This document shows positions 9,254 to 12,503 of a stretch of DNA of 12,503 bases, in pieces. Made by a program: the position numbers and the translations under genes. The DNA lies in assembly GCF_032854445.1 (NCBI RefSeq), contig NW_027018119.1:64001-76503 (forward strand), in the 5' to 3' direction. Within the stretch, counting starts at the first letter, position 1. The number at the start of each line of letters is the position of its first letter. The stretch is from Liolophura sinensis. Lineage: Eukaryota; Mollusca; Polyplacophora; Chitonida; Chitonidae. The notes below the pieces were generated by a model that made no database searches, had not been told where the DNA came from, and saw nothing but the letters and a program-made list of their open reading frames with translations.

Positions 9254-9795
9254 TATTCAACTTTTGACTATAAGTTATGTGCCCTTCGGTAGCCCAGAAG
9301 ACGACAAATCTTTGGGCCAAGCCCATTTAACTCACCCAGCAATTGCCTTACTTCTAAGTGCAAGACAATCTCAATGTCTTTATCTACGTGTAGAAAAACC
9401 ACACCATTTGTACGTGAAAAACACAAGGTACTTGATACAGTCTGCTGTAAAAAGTACAACGGACCCACTTCAGTAAGGTGCCAAAAGATGCGGAATTGAG
9501 CCAGGCATCGGCAGCTGTTGAAAAATTGCAAATTTCCCTGGTTTCCATGGAGTAAGAGACGTTGCTACGCACGTGATTATGACATAAATGATCATTCAAT
9601 TGCCGCTACAGCCAAAAGTATTGGTCGGAGAGCAACGCGGTTTGCACCATTCGATTTCTCGTCACAAAATACGTCGGATTAGCCTCTTATCAGCAGCACT
9701 GGAACATTTTTTCCACTTTTGCATTTTTGCCTGGTCTTTTTGTTAATTGAAATCGGCTACACTGTACTCTGTACAATCGCGACTGGTCATTACTA
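9254..9795 (+). repeat. Satellite unit 18 with 7-bp deletion (542 bp)
   Basis: At 9456-9468 the unit reads ACAACGGACCCAC where neighbours have ACAACTGAACACTGACCCAC. The lost 7 bp lie in a small TGAACAC/TGACCC quasi-repeat, with one adjoining base change. It has GACGACAAATC with GGGCCAAGCCC, GACGTTGCTACGCACGTG, CAATTGCCGCTAC, CTTATCAGCAGC and an extended T-run (AACATTTTTTCC). Confidence 0.94.
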
Positions 9796-10344
9796 TATTC
9801 AACTTTTGACTATAAGTTATGTGCCCTTCGGTAGCCCAGAAGACGTCAAATCTTTGGGCTAAGCCCATTTAACTCACCCAGCAATTGTCTTACTTCTAAG
9901 TCTAAGACAATCTCAATGTCTTTATCTACGTGTAGAAAAACCAGACCATTTGTACGTAAAAAACACAAGGTACTTGATACAGTCTGCTGTAAAAAGTACA
10001 ACTGAACACTGACCCACATTTATAAGGTGCCAAAAGATGCGGAATTGGGCCAGGCATCGGCAACTGTTAAAAAATTGCAAATATCCCTGGTTTCCATGGA
10101 GTAAGAGCCGTTACTGGGCACGTGATTATGACATAAATGATCATTGAATTGTCTCTACAGCCAAAAGTATTGGTCAGAGAGCAACGCGGTTTGCACCATT
10201 CGATTTCTTGCCCTAAAATACGTCGGATTAGCTTCTTACTAGTAGCACTGGAACAGTTTTTCCACTTTTGCATTTTTACCTGGTTTTTTTGTTAATTGAA
10301 ATCGGCTACACTGTACTCTGTACAATCGCGACTGGTCATTACTA
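9796..10344 (+). repeat. Satellite unit 19
   Basis: The unit is 549 bp. The 5' half has GACGTCAAATC, GGGCTAAGCCC, AAGTCTAAGAC and CCAGACCATTTG. The 3' half has CGGCAACTGTTAAAAAATTG, GTTACTGGGCACG, CATTGAATTGTCTCTAC and CAGAGAGCAACG. That half is close to the 3' halves of units 20 and 23. CTTGCCCTAAAATACG, GCTTCTTACTAG and CTGGTTTTTTTG are private. Confidence 0.94.
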
Positions 10345-10893
10345 TATTCAACTTTTGACTATAAGTTATGTGCTCTTCGGTAGCCCAGAAGACGACAAAT
10401 CTTTGGGCCAAGCCCATTTAACTCACCCAGCAATTGTCTTACTTCTAAGTGCAAGACAATCTCAATGTCTTTATCTACGTGTAGAAAAACCACACCATTT
10501 GTACGTGAAAAACACAAGGTACTTGATACAGTCTGCTGTAAAAAGTACAACTGAACACTGACCCACATTTATAAGGTGCCAAAAGATGCAGAATTGGGCC
10601 AGGCATCGGCAGCTGTTAAAAAATTGCAAATATCCCTGGTTTCCATGGAGTAAGAGCCGTTACTGGGCACGTGATTATGACATAAATGATCATTAAATTG
10701 TCTCTACAGCCAAAAGTATTGGTCAGAGAGCAACGCGGTTTGCACCATTCGATTTCTCGCCACAAAATACGTCGGATTAGCCTCTTACTAGTAGCACTGG
10801 AACAGTTTTTCCACTTTTGCATTTTTACCTGGTCTTTTTGTTAATTGAAATCGGCTACACTGTACTCTGTACAATCGCGACTGGTCATTACTA
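10345..10893 (+). repeat. Satellite unit 20
   Basis: The unit is 549 bp. It has private GTGCTCTTCGG and GACGACAAATC. The 3' half has GATGCAGAATTG (a CpG-to-CpA change), TATCCCTGG, GTTACTGGGCACG, CATTAAATTGTCTCTAC and CAGAGAGCAACG. From 10506 to 10855 it matches unit 23 at offset 1647 (three units), with only one substitution and one T-run difference seen. Confidence 0.94.
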
Positions 10894-11442
10894 TATTCAA
10901 CTTTTGACTATAAGGTATGTGCCCTTCGGTAGCCCAGAAGACGTCAAATCTTTGGGCTAAGCCCATTTAACTCACCCAGCAATTGTCTTATTTTTAAGTC
11001 CAAGACAATCTCAATGTCTTTATCTACGTGTAGAAAAACCACACCATTTGTACATGAAAAACACAAGGTACTTGATACAGTCTGCTGTAAAAAGTACAAC
11101 TAAACACTGACCCACATTTATAAGGTGCCAAAAGATGCGGAATTGGGCCAGGCATCGGCAGTTGTTAAAAAATTGCAAATTTTCCTGGTTTCCATGGAGT
11201 AAGAGCCGTTGCTACGCACGTGATTATGACATAAATGATCATTCAATTGTCACTACAGCCAAAAGCATTGGTCGGAGAGCAACGCGGATTGCACCATTCG
11301 ATTTCTCGTCACAAATTACGTCGGATTAGCCTCTTACGAGTAGCACTGGAACAGTTTTTCCACTTTTGCATTTTTACCTGGTCTTTTTGTTAATTGAAAT
11401 CGGCTACACTGTACTCTGTACAATCGCGACTGGTCATTACTA
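10894..11442 (+). repeat. Satellite unit 21
   Basis: The unit is 549 bp. It has CTATAAGGTATG, GACGTCAAATC, GGGCTAAGCCC, TTATTTTTAAGTCC, GTACATGAAAAAC, ACAACTAAACAC, GCTACGCACGTG, AAAAGCATTGG (private, breaking the CCAA/TTGG inverted repeat), CACAAATTACG and CTTACGAGTAGC (shared with unit 22). Confidence 0.94.
11355..11388. other. Clustered T-tracts (possible intrinsic bend)
   Basis: Four T-runs sit at 11355-11359, 11364-11367, 11371-11375 and 11384-11388 in unit 21, centred about 8 to 13 bp apart (mean near 10). The same cluster recurs in every unit, with run lengths varying by a T here and there. Roughly helically phased A/T tracts are known to curve DNA and are common in satellites. Curvature has not been calculated. 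Confidence 0.45.
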
Positions 11443-11501
11443 TATTCAACTTTTGACTATAAGTTATGTGCCCTTCGGTAGCCCAGAAGACGACAAATCT
11501 T

Positions 11502-11514
11502 TGGGCCAAGCCCA
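11502..11514. other. Short inverted repeat TGGGC-CAA-GCCCA (one per unit)
   Basis: This is a perfect 5-bp inverted repeat with a 3-bp centre, shown in unit 22. The arms are kept in nearly every unit even when the centre changes CAA to TAA (units 3, 7, 17, 19, 21). They are broken in unit 13 (GGGCTAACCCC) and unit 16 (TTTGTGCCAAG). It could be a protein half-site pair or chance. No function is shown. Confidence 0.6.
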
Positions 11515-11765
11515 TTTAACTCACCCAGCAATTGCCTTACTTCTAAGTCTAAGACAATCTCAATGTCTTTATCTACGTGTAGAAAAACCACACCATTTGT
11601 ACGTGAAAAACACAAGGTACTTGATACAGTCTGCTGTAAAAAGTACAACTGAACACTGACCCACTTCAGTAAGGTGCAAAAAGATGCGGAACTGAGCCAG
11701 GCATCGGCAGCTGTTGAAAAATTGCAAATTTCCCTGGTTTCCATGGAGTAAGAGACGTTGCTGGG

Positions 11766-11771
11766 CACGTG
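11766..11771. other. CACGTG hexamer (E-box-like, most units)
   Basis: CACGTG in unit 22 is followed by ATTATGACAT. It is present in almost every unit and is removed by the 14-bp deletion in units 1 and 5. Two further ACGTG cores lie in the same unit at 11575-11579 and 11601-11605, 26 bp apart. CACGTG is the classic core bound by bHLH/bZIP-type proteins, but a 6-bp match in a satellite is weak evidence of function. Confidence 0.4.
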
Positions 11772-11782
11772 ATTATGACATC

Positions 11783-11792
11783 AATGATCATT
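11783..11792. other. Palindrome AATGATCATT (one per unit)
   Basis: This is a perfect 10-bp palindrome in unit 22 that recurs in nearly all units. In units 4 and 8 a C-to-G change extends it to 14 bp (1973-1986 and 4155-4168). It is degraded in unit 14 (AATAATCATT) and unit 11 (AATGATCTTT). It lies about 11 bp after the CACGTG hexamer. Any binding role is speculative. Confidence 0.6.
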
Positions 11793-11958
11793 CAATTGTC
11801 ACTACAGCCAAAAGTATTGGTCGGAGAGCAACGCGGTTTGCACCATTCGATTTCTCGTTACAAAATACGTCGGATTAGCCTCTTACGAGTAGCACTGGAA
11901 CAGTTTTTCCACTTTTGCATTTTTACCTGGTCTTTTTGTTAATTGAAATCGGCTACAC

Positions 11959-11971
11959 TGTACTCTGTACA
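11959..11971. other. Inverted repeat TGTAC-TCT-GTACA (one per unit)
   Basis: This is a perfect 5-3-5 inverted repeat near the 3' end of the unit, shown in unit 22. It occurs in two linked forms: TGTACTCTGTACAATC in most units and TGTACTATGTACCATC in units 4, 8, 9 and 15 (TGTATTATGTACCATC in unit 12). The two bases change together, which marks a haplotype being spread by exchange. Whether a protein reads the site is unknown. Confidence 0.6.
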
Positions 11972-11991
11972 ATCGCGACTGGTCATTACTA

Positions 11992-12503
11992 TATTCAACT
12001 TTTGACTATAAGTTATGTGCCCTTCGGTAGGCCAGAAGACGACAAATCTTTGGGCCAAGCCCATTTAACTCACCCAGCAATTGCCTTACTTCTAAGTGCA
12101 AGACAATCTCAATGTCTTTATTTACGTGTAGAAAAACCACACCATTTGTACATGAAAAACACAAGGTACTTGATACAGTCTGCTGTAAAAAGTACAACTG
12201 AACACTGACCCACATTTATAAGGTGCCAAAAGATGCAGAATTGGGCCAGGCATCGGCAGCTGTTAAAAAATTGCAAATATCCCTGGTTTCCATGGAGTAA
12301 GAGCCGTTACTGGGCACGTGATTATGACATAAATGATCATTAAATTGTCTCTACAGCCAAAAGTATTGGTCAGAGAGCAACGCGGTTTGCACCATTCGAT
12401 TTCTCGCCACAAAATACGTCGCATTAGCCTCTTACTAGTAGCACTGGAACAGTTTTTTCCACTTTTGCATTTTTACCTGGTCTTTTTGTTAATTGAAATC
12501 GGC
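11992..12503 (+). repeat. Satellite unit 23 (partial, cut by window end)
   Basis: The first 512 bp of a unit are present. Private forms are CGGTAGGCCAG, TTTATTTACGTG and ACGTCGCATTAG. It has GTACATGAAAAAC. The 3' part repeats unit 20 (GATGCAGAATTG, CATTAAATTGTCTCTAC). It has one extra T at 12453-12458, the same kind of T-run slip as in unit 1. The unit ends at GAAATCGGC because the window ends, not because the array does. Confidence 0.95.

Larger units (their letters stand above)
11443..11991 (+). repeat. Satellite unit 22 (reference unit for motifs)
   Basis: The unit is 549 bp and close to the apparent consensus. It has GACGACAAATC, GGGCCAAGCCC, AAGTCTAAGAC, ACTTCAGTAAGGTGC, GGAACTGAGCC, GACGTTGCTGGGCACG, CATCAATGATCATTCAATTG, TCTCGTTACAAAATACG (private) and CTTACGAGTAGC. 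It is used here to give coordinates for the short motifs that recur in nearly every unit. Confidence 0.95.
1..12503 (+). repeat. 549-bp satellite tandem array (whole window)
   Basis: The anchor TATTCAAC recurs at 1, 537, 1086, 1635, 2184, 2719, 3268, 3817, 4366, 4915, 5464, 5960, 6509, 7058, 7607, 8156, 8705, 9254, 9796, 10345, 10894, 11443 and 11992. Most intervals are exactly 549 bp, and every base between anchors belongs to the same unit in the same orientation. No unrelated sequence interrupts the array, and both window edges fall inside it. Units differ from one another by roughly a few to ten percent by eye, mostly substitutions. The unit is about 42% G+C and has no simple-sequence or telomeric component. 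Long in-register arrays like this are typical of eukaryotic satellite DNA; a heterochromatic location is inferred. I do not recognise the family. The strand is a convention only, since no transcription direction can be assigned. Confidence 0.98.

Noticed and set aside
11135-11329. Recurring 64-codon plus-strand open frame beginning ATGCGGAATTGGGCC
   Set aside because: Many units read GGAATTGAGCC, which puts a stop five codons in, and units 1, 5 and 11 have deletions across it. Nothing suggests selection for protein.
11470-11490. CENP-B box-like motif around CCCTTCGGTAGCCCAG
   Set aside because: Only the TTCG matches. The central A and the CGGG core required by the known motif are absent.
11366-11659. 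Recurring 97-codon plus-strand open frame (for example 1558-1851, 7530-7823, 11366-11659)
   Set aside because: It starts at TTG, not ATG. It is a periodic by-product of the repeat and is broken in many units: TAA in units 3, 7, 13, 17, 19 and 21 (GGGCTAA), TAA in unit 10, TGA in unit 16 and a frameshift in unit 11. No domain is recognised.
11457-11768. Minus-strand open frames of up to 112 codons (for example 5477-5815, 7621-7932, 11457-11768)
   Set aside because: They overlap the plus frames in the same stop-poor DNA, vary in length from unit to unit and show no recognisable domain or start context.
11443-11991. Hammerhead-type ribozyme, as found in some satellites
   Set aside because: The conserved CTGATGA and GAAA core arrangement was not found on either strand of the unit.
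1-12503. CRISPR array
   Set aside because: Repeats are 549 bp, contiguous and without unique spacers, and no cas-like genes are present.
1-12503. Transposable element or insertion sequence array
   Set aside because: No terminal inverted or long terminal repeats, target-site duplications, transposase or reverse-transcriptase motifs were seen. Units abut head to tail with no flanks.
1-12503. rRNA, tRNA or SINE-derived unit
   Set aside because: No rRNA core sequences, no tRNA cloverleaf, and no convincing Pol III A and B boxes. CATTCGATTTC is only a loose B-box likeness.

Overview
The whole window is one head-to-tail tandem array of a satellite-type DNA repeat with a 549-bp unit. I see no non-repeat DNA, protein-coding gene, RNA gene, transposon or CRISPR array. 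Using the recurring TATTCAAC as an arbitrary unit start, there are 22 complete units and a 23rd cut off by the window's right edge. The array is already running at base 1 and still running at base 12503, so its full length cannot be known from here. All units lie in the same orientation. One unit counted by hand (11443-11991) is about 42% G+C and carries about 19 CpG dinucleotides. Long in-register arrays of this kind are typical of eukaryotic constitutive heterochromatin (pericentromeric, subtelomeric, or sex/B-chromosome blocks). That placement is inference, and I do not recognise the satellite family or the species.

Unit lengths: 18 complete units are exactly 549 bp. The exceptions are 536 bp (1-536), 535 bp (2184-2718), 496 bp (5464-5959) and 542 bp (9254-9795). 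These are explained by a 14-bp deletion (present twice, by duplication), a 52-bp deletion at a 5-bp microhomology, and a 7-bp deletion, plus single-base T-run or C changes.

Region by region: (1) 297-4589 holds two nearly identical four-unit blocks, 297-2407 and 2480-4589. By eye they differ only by one T in a T-run, while other units differ from each other at several percent of positions. This is a recent multi-unit tandem duplication or an assembly artefact. (2) 4366-7057 continues with the same variant classes at three-unit spacing, including the 496-bp deleted unit. (3) 7058-8704 holds more divergent and mosaic units. (4) 8705-11991 shows a dimer-like alternation of two 5'-half variants. 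(5) The 3' half of the unit at 10345 recurs at 11992, three units later. Together these give an irregular higher-order organisation made by unequal exchange and short conversion-like patches.

Nothing indicates genes working together. The recurring open frames (about 97 and 64 codons on +, up to 103 on -) are by-products of a stop-poor 549-bp (3 x 183) unit repeated in register. Many copies carry in-frame stops or frameshifts, and the longest + frame starts at TTG, not ATG. The features worth a second look are the array architecture, the recombination scars, a few conserved short inverted repeats and ACGTG motifs per unit, a T-tract cluster, and recurrent CpG-site transitions.
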